Assembly: GCF_000739375.1 (NCBI RefSeq)
Contig: NZ_CP006704.1
Coordinates: forward strand, 5,456,001-5,520,000
Reading direction: 5' to 3'
Source: Comamonas testosteroni TK102
GTDB lineage: Bacteria > Pseudomonadota > Gammaproteobacteria > Burkholderiales > Burkholderiaceae_C
Length of the DNA stretch: 64,000 nucleotides
The notes beneath the pieces were generated by a model. It was not told where the DNA came from. It did no database searches and saw only the letters and a list, made by a program, of their open reading frames with translations. The stretch's first letter is position 1; each line of letters begins with the position of its first letter. Shown here piece by piece: positions 17,512-26,026 of this stretch. A program made the position numbers and the translations under genes.

Positions 17512-18129
17512 TCAGTTGCTGGCCTGCATCAGCTTTTCGTAGGCTTTGAGAGTACCGGGGGCCACGGACTGCAGCACCTGCTCATAGGCCGTCTTGTGCC
17601 GCGCCAGCAAGCGCATGGAGGCAACGGTGCGGCTGCGGCAGAACCAGTGGCAAGTGTGTTGCATCAGCATCAGCTCGGCCGTCATGGTGAAGGCACGGCG
17701 CTTGCGCTCTTCCTCGTCGGCCGCATCACCCACACGTGCAGCCGCCAGCGCCTTGGCATGCAGCTTCATGGCCTCGCGCACATCCATGGTGGCCGAGGGC
17801 AGAACGCGGGTCATATAGGGCAGCGCCAGCGGCAGGGTGCTGGCACGTGTCTGCTCGGCCGGCAAGGTGGCGAATTCTTCCGCAAAGCGCTGAAACTGGC
17901 TCACCAAGCTGCTCTCGGTATTGGCCAGCACGGGCCAGATCTGTTCACGTCGCTGGGCATCCTTCTCGCCGATGACACGCAGATACCCTTCCATCAGATT
18001 GGCCATGAGCTTCTCGATCTGAAAACGTGCCAGATGCTGGGCCAGAAGCTGGGTGTGCTGGCGCTGCTCCTGCTTCTTGAGCACGTAGAGCACGGTGGTG
18101 ACAATGATGGCGAGCGTTAGAAAATCCAT
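17512..18129 (-). CDS. Membrane-anchored hypothetical protein
   Basis: I do not recognise this 205-residue protein. It begins MDFLTLAIIVTTVLYVLKK, a single N-terminal transmembrane helix followed by positive charge, so the rest probably faces the cytoplasm. The remainder is predicted mostly helical, with long charged stretches (residues ~25-90 and 130-200) and a Cys-containing HTCHWFCRSRT segment near 160-170. The start at 18129 is chosen because the hydrophobic helix begins there; the open frame continues further upstream without such features. It is divergent from the aminopeptidase gene, 30 bases away, and upstream of cfa. Confidence 0.7.
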   Translation of the reverse strand: MDFLTLAIIVTTVLYVLKKQEQRQHTQLLAQHLARFQIEKLMANLMEGYLRVIGEKDAQRREQIWPVLANTESSLVSQFQRFAEEFATLPAEQTRASTLPLALPYMTRVLPSATMDVREAMKLHAKALAAARVGDAADEEERKRRAFTMTAELMLMQHTCHWFCRSRTVASMRLLARHKTAYEQVLQSVAPGTLKAYEKLMQASN

Positions 18130-18159
18130 GAAGCGAAACCAGACAGGCGGACAAGCGCA

Positions 18160-19353
18160 ATGAGAAAAAGGATGAGTGTAGTCAGCCTGAGGGCTTTGCT
18201 GGGAATTAGCATCGCAATTGCAGGCCTGACGGGTTGCAGCAGCGCCGGCTATTACTGGCAGGGCTTCAAGGGCCAGATGCAGATTCTTCAGGCCGCGCGG
18301 CCCGTCGAAGACTGGCTGAGCGAGGACAGCACCTCTGCGGCGCTGCGTCAGCGCCTGCAGACCGCACAGCAGATGCGCCGCTTTGCCAGCCAGGAGCTGG
18401 CCCTGCCCGACAACGCCAGCTACACCCGCTATGCCCAGCTGCAACGTCCGTTTGCAGTCTGGAACGTGGTGGCAGCCCCGGCCTACAGCCTGGAGATGCA
18501 CCAGTGGTGCTTTCCCATCACCGGCTGCATTGCCTACAGAGGCTATTTCAGCAAGGAAGGCGCGCAGGCAGAAGCGCTCAGGCTTCAGGCCCGGGGGCTG
18601 GAGACCAGCGTCTATGGCGTGCCGGCCTACTCCACGCTTGGCTATCTGAACTGGCTGGGCGGCGACCCCCTGCTCAGCACCTTCACATCCTGGCAGGAAG
18701 GCGACTTCGCCGGTCTGCTGTTCCACGAGCTGGCCCACCAGCTGCTGTATGTGAAGAACGACACGGCCTTCAACGAGTCTTTTGCCACCACGGTGGAACG
18801 CATGGCCACGCCTTTATGGCTGCAGGGCCATGCCAGCGCCGCCACACAACAACGCTGGCAGCAAGGTCTGCAGCGACGCGAGCACTGGCAGCAGCTGACA
18901 CGTGAGGCCCGCCAGCGCCTGCAACAGGTCTACGAGACTGAGGGTACCCAGCCGATTGATGCACAATCGCTGCCCGCCATCAAAAGCAAGGTCTTTGAAG
19001 AATTTCGCGGCACTTATGCTCAGCTCAGAGCGCAATGGATCGCTACTGACGGGCCCCTGCTGACCAGCCCAGCCCTGCGCGAGCAGTATGAGCGGCGCCT
19101 GGCCCAGACCGATGAATGGGTGGCGCAGGCCAATAACGCCAGCTTCGGCGCCCTGGCTGCCTACGATGACTGGGTCCCCGCCATGACCAGCTGGTGGCTG
19201 CAGCTGCGCGGCGATGGCCCGGCCACGCGAGAAACCTGGCGCAGCTTCTATGCGCAGATGCGCGATCTGTCGGCCCTGCCTGCTGAAGAACGCAAGCTGC
19301 GGCTATGCGCCCAATGGGGAGAAGCGGCGAAAACAGCGACTCAGTGCCAATAA
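18160..19353 (+). CDS. Putative lipoprotein aminopeptidase (COG4324 family)
   Basis: A 397-residue protein of the predicted aminopeptidase family. The N-terminal signal MRKRMSVVSLRALL ... GLTGC is a lipobox, so it should be lipid-anchored, probably in the outer membrane facing the periplasm. The zinc-protease motif HELAH is at 189-193, with the third-ligand candidate Glu206 in NESFATTVE. This is the pattern of gluzincin-type metallopeptidases. The substrate is unknown. The gene follows 30 bases after the divergent membrane-anchored unknown, so the two likely share a promoter region. Confidence 0.87.
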   Translation: MRKRMSVVSLRALLGISIAIAGLTGCSSAGYYWQGFKGQMQILQAARPVEDWLSEDSTSAALRQRLQTAQQMRRFASQELALPDNASYTRYAQLQRPFAVWNVVAAPAYSLEMHQWCFPITGCIAYRGYFSKEGAQAEALRLQARGLETSVYGVPAYSTLGYLNWLGGDPLLSTFTSWQEGDFAGLLFHELAHQLLYVKNDTAFNESFATTVERMATPLWLQGHASAATQQRWQQGLQRREHWQQLTREARQRLQQVYETEGTQPIDAQSLPAIKSKVFEEFRGTYAQLRAQWIATDGPLLTSPALREQYERRLAQTDEWVAQANNASFGALAAYDDWVPAMTSWWLQLRGDGPATRETWRSFYAQMRDLSALPAEERKLRLCAQWGEAAKTATQCQ

Positions 19354-19457
19354 ACACTTCAGACTGACATAAAACAATTATTTACAAGGGTTAACCATGT
19401 AGGAGGCTTCAGCGCTTTTTAAGAAAGTCCCGCCAGACTTATCCGATACCTTTTTTT

Positions 19458-21155
19458 TTGCTGTCTGCCGTGGCTACCCAAGACTCTGTTTCTGCACCCT
19501 TTTTCAAGAGGCTTATTCAACCTCGCACACCTCAGTTCATCGCTCTGGCATTGGCCATATGGCTGACGCTGACCGCCAACTGGGCCCTGTGGCTGCGCCT
19601 GCCCTCTCTGGATGGCTATCAAGGCAGCCCGCTCATGCTGGCCATGCGGGTTGCGCCGCTGGTGCTGGGCGCCAGCCTGTTGCTGACCTCCTTGTTCGCC
19701 TGGCCACGCTTTACCAAGCCGTTCTGGGTTGCACTGCTGCTGGTGGCTGCCAGTTCCCAGTACTTCATGGTCAGCTACGGCACCGTGATGGACAAGGGCA
19801 TGATCCACAACATCCTGCAGACCGATGCCCGCGAAAGCTCAGACCTTTTCAACATCAAGCTGCTGGCAGAGGTGCTGATCATCGCCGTCCTGCCTGCCAT
19901 CTGGCTGTGGAAAACCCCGCTCAAACGCGCCAGCAGCGCCTGGCGCAACATGCTGCGCACCGCCTTGCTGCTGCTGGGCGGCATCGCCCTGATAGCCGCC
20001 TCCCTGGCCGTGTCCTACCGCGATCTGGCCCCGGTGGTACGCAACAATCTTTGGCTGCGCTACATGATCAACCCGATCAACCCCGTGCTGTCCGCAGCCT
20101 CGGTGGCACTGGATCCCCTGATCAACAAGCCCAGGCCTTTTGTCAGCATCACGGGCGGCGCTGCCCTGGGTGCCAGCTATGCTGCGGCCCAGAAACCGCC
20201 GCTGCTGGTGCTGGTGGTGGGCGAGACGGCGCGCGCCAAGAACTTCAGCCTCAACGGCTATGAGCGCGATACCAACCCCGAGCTGGCCAGGCGCGATGTG
20301 CTGAGCTGGCGCAACGCCCGCTCCTGCGGCACCAGCACCCGCGAATCGGTGCCCTGCATGTTCTCCAACCTGGGCCGAGAAGGCTTTTACGCATCCAAGG
20401 TCGAGCATGACAACCTTCTCGACGTGCTGCAGGCCGCCGGACTGGCCGTGCTTTGGGTGGACAATCAGGCCGGCTGCAAAGGCGTGTGCAAGCGCATTCC
20501 CATGGCCGACACCGCCGACAGTGTGAACACGCCTGCCGGCAAGGCCTTGTGCGCCCAGGATGGCGAGTGCCTGGATGCGCTGCTGCTCGCCGGCCTGGAT
20601 GAGCGCATCGCCAGACTGGACCCCGCGCGCCGCGCCAAGGGTCTGGTTCTGGTCATGCACCAGATGGGCAGTCATGGCCCCGAGTACTTCAAGCGCTCTA
20701 CCCCGGACCTCAAGGCCTTCAAGCCCGAATGCGCCACCAATGCCCTGTCCAGCTGCCCACAGCAAAACGTGGTCAATGTCTACGACAACTCCATTCGCTA
20801 TACCGACCATTTCCTGGCCCAGACCATAGACTGGCTCAAGACTCAGCAAAGCCAGTTTGAAACCGGCATGTTCTACATGTCCGACCACGGCGAGTCGCTG
20901 GGCGAACTCGGTGTCTATCTGCATGGCATGCCCTATGCCATGGCACCCGATGATCAGAAACATGTGCCCATGATTGCCTGGCTGGGAACGCTGGGTGCTC
21001 GTACCGGCCTGAATCAGAGCTGCCTGAGCAAGACACTGGATCAGCCGCTCTCGCATGACAACCTGTTTCATACGGTCATGGGCCTGATGGACGTCACCTC
21101 GCCGACCTACAAACAGCCGCTGGATGCATTTGCCAGTTGCCGCAAGGCCAGCTAG
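19458..21155 (+). CDS. eptA: Phosphoethanolamine transferase, EptA family
   Basis: Inner-membrane enzyme of the alkaline-phosphatase superfamily that moves phosphoethanolamine from phosphatidylethanolamine to lipid A. About five N-terminal membrane helices (residues ~25-190) precede a periplasmic catalytic domain. The motif SCGTST at 289-294, followed by RESVPCMFS, holds the nucleophilic Thr. VVGETARAKNFSLNGY near 255 and SDHGESLGELGVYLHGMPY near 475 supply metal-binding residues. The five or six Cys of the periplasmic domain fit the disulphides of EptA/MCR proteins. The first possible start is TTG 19458 and a GTG follows at 19470, so the start is uncertain. Such enzymes can lower polymyxin sensitivity. 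Confidence 0.92.
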   Translation: MLSAVATQDSVSAPFFKRLIQPRTPQFIALALAIWLTLTANWALWLRLPSLDGYQGSPLMLAMRVAPLVLGASLLLTSLFAWPRFTKPFWVALLLVAASSQYFMVSYGTVMDKGMIHNILQTDARESSDLFNIKLLAEVLIIAVLPAIWLWKTPLKRASSAWRNMLRTALLLLGGIALIAASLAVSYRDLAPVVRNNLWLRYMINPINPVLSAASVALDPLINKPRPFVSITGGAALGASYAAAQKPPLLVLVVGETARAKNFSLNGYERDTNPELARRDVLSWRNARSCGTSTRESVPCMFSNLGREGFYASKVEHDNLLDVLQAAGLAVLWVDNQAGCKGVCKRIPMADTADSVNTPAGKALCAQDGECLDALLLAGLDERIARLDPARRAKGLVLVMHQMGSHGPEYFKRSTPDLKAFKPECATNALSSCPQQNVVNVYDNSIRYTDHFLAQTIDWLKTQQSQFETGMFYMSDHGESLGELGVYLHGMPYAMAPDDQKHVPMIAWLGTLGARTGLNQSCLSKTLDQPLSHDNLFHTVMGLMDVTSPTYKQPLDAFASCRKAS

Positions 21156-21171
21156 ACATTGACTGCCCAGC

Positions 21172-21215
21172 ACAAAAAAGGCCTGCCGGATGGACGATCC
21201 GGCAGGCCTTCTTCG
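21172..21215. terminator. Rho-independent terminator
   Basis: The stem AGGCCTGCCGGAT / ATCCGGCAGGCCT (21179-21191 with 21197-21209) has a five-base loop, an A-run on the left and an interrupted T-run on the right. It lies between eptA (+) and the ABC permease (-), which converge. Confidence 0.85.
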
Positions 21216-21254
21216 TTTCCAGGTGCTGCGCTGGCAGCGATCAGCAGCAGCGCA

Positions 21255-22025
21255 TCACTCGCCCTGAGAACCGCGGCGCGCCCAGCCCGTGGTGTGCTTT
21301 TCCAGCAGATTGAACAGCTCGTACATCACCATGGCCATGGCTCCCACCACGATCAACCCTGCAAAGGCCAGACCCATCTGCATGGAAGAGCCGGCGGAGA
21401 CCAGCAGATAGCCGATACCCTCGTTGGCAGCCGTCATCTCGCTGACTGTCGTGCCGACAAAGGCCAGCGTGATCGCGACCTTGAGCGAGCCGTAGAAATA
21501 CGGCAGGGAGCGCGGCAGGCCGACCTTGATCAGCACGTCCCAGCGCTTGGCTCCCAGCACGCGCAGCACATCTTCCAGTTCGGGCTCCAGCGTGGCCAGA
21601 CCCGTGGCGATATTGACCATGATGGGGAAGAAGCTGATCAGAAAGGCCGTGAGAATGGCCGGGCCTGCGCCGATGCCGAACCAGACCACCAGAATCGGCA
21701 CGAATGCGGCCTTGGGCAGAGCATTGAATGCCGTCATCAGCGGATAGAACGCCGCATAGGCCAGGCGCGAGGAGCCGATCAGAAACCCCAGCAGCACGCC
21801 CACCACGATCGCCAGTGCAAAGCCCGCCATCGTCACCCAATAGGTGCGCCAGGCATGCATGGCAATCGTGCCCGCAAACTCATAGAGCTGATGGCCTATG
21901 GCCCAGGGGCTGGGGAAGATGAATTCCGAGACGCCGAAGCCCGAACAGATGATCTGCCAGAGCAGGACGATCAGCAGCAACAGCAGCCAGGGAGCCCAGC
22001 GCTCGGCGGTTTTTCTATGTTTCAT
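21255..22025 (-). CDS. ABC transporter permease, SsuC/TauC/ThiX-like
   Basis: Inner-membrane permease of 256 residues with about six helices. The BPD_transp_1 coupling motif is in EPELEDVLRVLGAKRWDVLIKVGLP (near 140-165), with the EAA-loop Gly. It is the last gene of a minus-strand operon: binding protein 2, deaminase, binding protein 1, ATPase, permease. The ATPase gene stops 8 bases upstream. The family carries sulfonates, nitrate, taurine or pyrimidine/thiamine precursors; the neighbouring deaminase favours a nucleobase-like substrate, by inference. Confidence 0.9.
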   Translation of the reverse strand: MKHRKTAERWAPWLLLLLIVLLWQIICSGFGVSEFIFPSPWAIGHQLYEFAGTIAMHAWRTYWVTMAGFALAIVVGVLLGFLIGSSRLAYAAFYPLMTAFNALPKAAFVPILVVWFGIGAGPAILTAFLISFFPIMVNIATGLATLEPELEDVLRVLGAKRWDVLIKVGLPRSLPYFYGSLKVAITLAFVGTTVSEMTAANEGIGYLLVSAGSSMQMGLAFAGLIVVGAMAMVMYELFNLLEKHTTGWARRGSQGE

Positions 22026-22033
22026 GATGCGCC

Positions 22034-22882
22034 TTATTGAGGAATGGCTGCAGCGGTGTCGGTGCCGCTTTTGCGCAGGGCGCCAATATGGCCGCGCAGC
22101 TCGTAGACAATGTCCGAGAACTCGGGGGTGTAAGTGACCTCCAGATCGCGCGGGCGCGGCAGGTCGATGTCGCGGCGCACCACGAAGCGGCCCGGGCTTT
22201 TGCTCATCACATAGACGGTATCGGCCAGGAACACGCTCTCGCGCAGATCATGCGTGACCAGGATCACATTGAACTTCTGCTCGGCCTGCAGGTCACGCAA
22301 AATGCACCACAGCTCCTCGCGCGTGAAGGCGTCGAGCGCACCAAAGGGCTCGTCGAGCAGCAGCATCTGCGGCTCGTGAATCAGGGCGCGGCAGATGCTG
22401 GCGCGCTGCTGCATGCCGCCGGACAGCTGCCAGGGGTATTTGCGTTCATAGCCCGCGAGTCCGACCTTGCCCAGCAGCTCTATGGCACGCGCCTCGTATT
22501 CCTTGCGCTTTTGCTTGAACTGCGAGCGGTGCGGCTCCACGATCTCCAGCGGCAGCAGCACATTGTCCAGCGTGGTGCGCCAGGGCAGCAGCGAAGAGGA
22601 CTGGAAAGCCATGCCCGAGATCTTGAGCGGCCCTGTGACACGCTGGCCATCGACCGTGATGCGCCCCATGGACGGCATCTTCAGGCCAGTGGTGAGCTTC
22701 ATGAAAGTGGACTTGCCACAGCCCGAAGGACCGACGATGGCGATGAACTCGCCGCGCTGCACCGTGAGGTCGATGGCTTCCACCGCAAAGTGGTTGGCCT
22801 GCAGCAGCTCTTCGTTATAGGCCAGCCAGACGTCTTTGAATTCGACAAATGGCCGGGCAGCTTCTGTATCTGATGACTTCAT
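22034..22882 (-). CDS. ABC transporter ATP-binding protein, SsuB/TauB/ThiZ-like
   Basis: A 282-residue ATPase. Walker A GPSGCGKST is near residue 52-60, the signature LSGGMQQRASICRAL near 155, and Walker B LLLDEPFGALD near 175, followed by the H-loop in VTHDLRES. The start codon ATG 22882 directly abuts a family A repeat that fills the intergenic gap, so no conventional ribosome-binding site is visible. Translation may depend on coupling or on the repeat sequence. It works with the permease encoded downstream and the binding protein upstream. Confidence 0.92.
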   Translation of the reverse strand: MKSSDTEAARPFVEFKDVWLAYNEELLQANHFAVEAIDLTVQRGEFIAIVGPSGCGKSTFMKLTTGLKMPSMGRITVDGQRVTGPLKISGMAFQSSSLLPWRTTLDNVLLPLEIVEPHRSQFKQKRKEYEARAIELLGKVGLAGYERKYPWQLSGGMQQRASICRALIHEPQMLLLDEPFGALDAFTREELWCILRDLQAEQKFNVILVTHDLRESVFLADTVYVMSKSPGRFVVRRDIDLPRPRDLEVTYTPEFSDIVYELRGHIGALRKSGTDTAAAIPQ

Positions 22883-22936
22883 AAAAGCAGGCTGTAGCGC
22901 CTGTCACACAAGCGCATCCAGCTATCAATCAATGAG
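22883..22936. repeat. Interspersed repeat family A, copy 4
   Basis: On the minus strand it reads TTGATAGCTGGATGCGCTTG, TGTGACAGGCGCTACAGCC, TGCTTTT. The GCGCTT/AGGCGC arms and the GATAGCTG lead match copies 3 and 5. It fills the whole space between the binding-protein stop (22940) and the ATPase start (22882). Confidence 0.65.
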
Positions 22937-22939
22937 CAA

Positions 22940-23968
22940 TTACTTCTTGGGAAAAACGTCGAGTTCCGCTACGGGCGGCAGAAAGCGGCCGTTCCAGAGC
23001 GTCTCGGGGTTCACGCGTGTCTTGGTCGCATAGACGTCCGAGATCTGGGAAGCCATCAGCGCCATGCGTGTGGGGCTGACCTGGCCAAAGCCCTCGCCGC
23101 GCGCATCGGCGGTGTTGATCACGGTGTCGATCGCGAGTTGCAGACGGCGGGTTTCGAGCGCCGTGTTGACGATGCCGTCGCGCTCCTTCACATAGGCAAT
23201 GGCGGCACCGGGGTTGGCCATGACTTCCTTTGCGCCCTTGCTGAAGGCCTTGAGGAAGGCACGCACGGCTTCGGGGTTCTCGCGCACCAGCTTGGCGCTG
23301 GCGATGATGGCGTTGCCATAGAGCTTGACGCCGTTGTCCGCAAACGGCATGACCACCACATCGGCCGCCTTCACGCCACGCGCCTCCAGGTTCAGCAGCG
23401 AAGTAAAGGTAAAGCCCGTGATGGCATCGATATCGCCGCGCACCAGCATGGTCTCGCGCAGCGGCGGATCCATGGTGGTCCATTGCACATCGCCGACCTT
23501 GTTGGCCTTGGCAAACAGCGGGAAACCGCGCCGACCCGCATCAAACACCGGTGCGCCGAGCTTTTTGCCGGTCAAGTCTGCAGGCTTGGCAATGGCGCTC
23601 TTCCTGAGGGCCATGACCGAAGCCGGCGTGTTGTTGTAGACCATCATCACGGCCACTGGCTTGTCTTTGACATCGGGGTTGTTGGCATGAAACTCCATGA
23701 GTGCGGCCAGATCGGCAAAACCCATGTCGTAAGAGCCCGATGCCACGCGCTGAATCGCGCCACCGGAGCCGCTGCCGGCGTCCACCGTCACATTCAGGCC
23801 CGCTGCCTGAAAATAGCCTTTGGCGGCGGGCTGCAGAAACAGCGCGGCAGGTCCTTCGAAACGCCAGTCCAGCTGGAATTTGATGGGCGTGGCGGCAAAG
23901 GCCGCCGTGGCGCTGGCAAAGCTGCCCAGGGCCAGAACGGATTGCAGGAACAGGCGCTTGGTTTGCAT
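22940..23968 (-). CDS. ABC transporter substrate-binding protein, NMT1/THI5-like (first)
   Basis: Periplasmic binding protein of 342 residues with a signal peptide ending near residue 25 (AAFAA). The mature start TPIKFQLDWRFEGPAALFLQ and the motif GSGSGGAIQRVASGSYDMGFAD (given as a segment near 60-82) are typical of the NMT1/SsuA-type family. These proteins bind sulfonates, pyrimidines or thiamine precursors. The ribosome-binding site GAGGGAAGCCACC precedes the ATG. It pairs with the ATPase and permease encoded downstream. Confidence 0.9.
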   Translation of the reverse strand: MQTKRLFLQSVLALGSFASATAAFAATPIKFQLDWRFEGPAALFLQPAAKGYFQAAGLNVTVDAGSGSGGAIQRVASGSYDMGFADLAALMEFHANNPDVKDKPVAVMMVYNNTPASVMALRKSAIAKPADLTGKKLGAPVFDAGRRGFPLFAKANKVGDVQWTTMDPPLRETMLVRGDIDAITGFTFTSLLNLEARGVKAADVVVMPFADNGVKLYGNAIIASAKLVRENPEAVRAFLKAFSKGAKEVMANPGAAIAYVKERDGIVNTALETRRLQLAIDTVINTADARGEGFGQVSPTRMALMASQISDVYATKTRVNPETLWNGRFLPPVAELDVFPKK

Positions 23969-24021
23969 GGTGGCTTCCCTCTCTCTATGTCAATGAATTG
24001 CGTTTGAATGCGTGCCGGGGC

Positions 24022-24522
24022 TCAGACCTTCCAGGCGCCCTGGTGCGAACTGCTGGCCTCTTCGATCAAGGCCGGCCCGATGCATTCGATGGCGTGCGAA
24101 GCGGCCTGAAACACATCGCGGCAGGACAGCTCTGCATCCTTCTGATCGAGCCGCTCGCCACGGAACACGCGCAGCCGCTCGGCATCAATGCCATAGACCA
24201 CCCGGCCGATGGCGGACCAGAAGATCGCGCCGGCGCACATCACACAGGGCTCGGCGGACGAGTACAGCGTGGCGACGGCCAGCTCATTTCGTGAATGCAA
24301 GGGGCTGGCCAGGCGGATGGCGGACAGCTCGGCATGGGCCGTGCAATCGCCGCTCTCACCGTTGGCATTGCTGGCCTGGGCCAGCACGCGCCCGTCGGCG
24401 GCCACGATCAGCGCGCCAAACGGCCGGTTGCCGCGCTCGCGTGCCGTATCCGCGAGCGCAATGGCTTCGCGCAAATAACGGCCATCGGCGTCATTCAGGG
24501 CCTGGGCTTGAGGCAATGACAT
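24022..24522 (-). CDS. Nucleoside/nucleobase deaminase, cytidine-deaminase superfamily
   Basis: A 166-residue zinc hydrolase. The zinc motif HAE is at residues 63-65 and PCVMC at 92-96, which together mark the cytidine/deoxycytidylate deaminase fold of the TadA/guanine deaminase branch. The start at 24522 is set by a GAGGAGGATCCAACC ribosome-binding site. It lies inside an ABC importer operon between two binding-protein genes, so a role in deaminating an imported base (guanine-, cytosine- or pterin-like) is more likely than tRNA editing. That is inference; the housekeeping tadA is normally elsewhere. Confidence 0.87.
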   Translation of the reverse strand: MSLPQAQALNDADGRYLREAIALADTARERGNRPFGALIVAADGRVLAQASNANGESGDCTAHAELSAIRLASPLHSRNELAVATLYSSAEPCVMCAGAIFWSAIGRVVYGIDAERLRVFRGERLDQKDAELSCRDVFQAASHAIECIGPALIEEASSSHQGAWKV

Positions 24523-24535
24523 GGTTGGATCCTCC

Positions 24536-25552
24536 TCAGGCCTTGAGCATGCGCGCCGACCTGGCTGGCAGCATGCTGCTGTTGAACAGTGCGTCGGCAG
24601 ATGGCGTGGTCTTGAGCGCAAAGGTCTGCACCACGCTGTCCAGCTGCTGCTCCATCAGGCGCTTGCTGAAGTCGCCCAGTCCATGGCTTTTCGTGTCTGC
24701 CGCTGCCACATACTGTGCGGTGATGGACCAGCGCTCCAGCTCCAGCTTCTCATCGAGAATCGGCTCGCGCTGGCGCACGGCGGCAATGCCTGCTGCGGGG
24801 TTGGCAAGGCATTCCACAATCGCACGGTTGGTGGCGCGCAGGAAAGCGGCCACGACCTGCGGCTTCTCGGCGATCAGCTGGCTGGACGCCAGGATCGCAT
24901 TGCCATACAGATGAACGCCGGCATCGCTATAGCGCAGTATGGAAAGCTCCTCGGGCTTGAGGCGCGCAAACAGCGATACCGCCGAGTCATGGAAATAGGT
25001 GGCGGCATCCACATCGCCACGCACCATGACGTTGTCTCGTGCCGAGAACTCCGTTGTCGACCAGGCAAACAGATCCGCGGGCAGGTTCTTGCGCCGCGCC
25101 ACCATGGGCCAGGCACGACGCGTGGACTCCACCGCCGCTGCGGCCACCTTCTTGCCCTTGAGACTTCCGAAGTCCGAAGTGATGCCCCTATCCTTGCGTC
25201 CGATGATCACAAAGGGGGCGCGGTTGTAGTACTGATAGACAGCCTGCACACGAGGCGTGCCGGCGTTCTGCGCATTGAACTCGATCAGCGAGCTGATGTC
25301 ACCCAGTCCCAGTTGGTAGGCGCCGCTGGCAATGCGAGTGATGGAGGCCACCGAGCCCGAGCCCACATCCAGGCTCACATCCAGGCCCTCATCGCGGTAA
25401 TAGCCGTTTTGCTGCGCCAGAAAGAAAGGAGCCGTCTGGCCGTTGACACGGAAATCCAGCGTGAATTTCAGAGGCGTCAGCGACTTGCCCTGGGCATGAA
25501 CCCAGGGCGCACCGCAAAGAGGCAGGGCAGCAAGAAAATGGCGACGTTGCAT
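24536..25552 (-). CDS. ABC transporter substrate-binding protein, NMT1/THI5-like (second)
   Basis: A second binding protein of the same family, 338 residues, clearly diverged from the first. It starts MQRRHFLAALPLCGAPWVHAQ, a short signal with a twin-arginine-like pair, cleaved near Ala20. The motifs KFTLDFRVNGQTAPFFLAQQ near 30-50 and GSGSVASITRIASGAYQLGL near 70-90 match the family. The start at 25552 fits the signal peptide better than the longer open frame. It is the first gene of the operon, 13 bases before the deaminase. Having two binding proteins with one ATPase/permease pair suggests two related substrates. Confidence 0.88.
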   Translation of the reverse strand: MQRRHFLAALPLCGAPWVHAQGKSLTPLKFTLDFRVNGQTAPFFLAQQNGYYRDEGLDVSLDVGSGSVASITRIASGAYQLGLGDISSLIEFNAQNAGTPRVQAVYQYYNRAPFVIIGRKDRGITSDFGSLKGKKVAAAAVESTRRAWPMVARRKNLPADLFAWSTTEFSARDNVMVRGDVDAATYFHDSAVSLFARLKPEELSILRYSDAGVHLYGNAILASSQLIAEKPQVVAAFLRATNRAIVECLANPAAGIAAVRQREPILDEKLELERWSITAQYVAAADTKSHGLGDFSKRLMEQQLDSVVQTFALKTTPSADALFNSSMLPARSARMLKA

Positions 25553-26026
25553 GGGGGAACTCTCAGGTCTCTGGCGACAGGAATGCCGGCGGCGGCAGCC
25601 ACTGGCAGGACTTGAGCAATTTCCTGGCACTGCACACGGATGCAGGCTGAACGCTTCTACTCGTTCAACCTTCTAGCAATTGGCGTGCCTGCTTTTGATT
25701 TCCGCTTGCCGGGTATCAACAAGGTGCACGCCCGAGCAGCGCATGCATGGATTCATGCACGGCAGTGCACCAGTTTGAAGCCATGCACCAAAACCAAGAG
25801 CGCCTGTGCCCCGGTGAATGGCTGGCACGCTGTTTGCTGCACTCAAATCAAGAGTAGAAGCGTTCAGCACGGTGCTTCTGACCATCGCCGGTCAGCAGCT
25901 TCGCGGGTCATTGCTCTTGAAGTGGGTGCGGCACACAGCCGCACCTGGTATCCACACTTCAGGTGCCCGCAACCGCAAGCCTCACTGGCATCGCCTGTGC
26001 CTGAAGTCATCGCAAGAGAAATTCGT
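25553..26026. other. 474-bp divergent intergenic region with nested inverted repeats
   Basis: I see no gene here. It separates the ABC/deaminase operon (-) from the dioxygenase (+). It holds a perfect 17-base inverted repeat, GCTGAACGCTTCTACTC at 25646-25662 and its complement at 25852-25868. Nested inside are GCGTGCC/GGCACGC (25683, 25824), GGTGCAC/GTGCACC (25723, 25765) and TGCATG/CATGCA (25744-25749, 25754-25759). All are centred close to 25750. The region could be a complex operator, or the remnant of a small inverted-repeat element. Confidence 0.6.

Noticed and set aside
25640-26026. N-terminal extension of the dioxygenase frame by ~129 residues
   Set aside because: It has no family similarity and crosses the inverted-repeat region; a normal-length protein starts at 26027.
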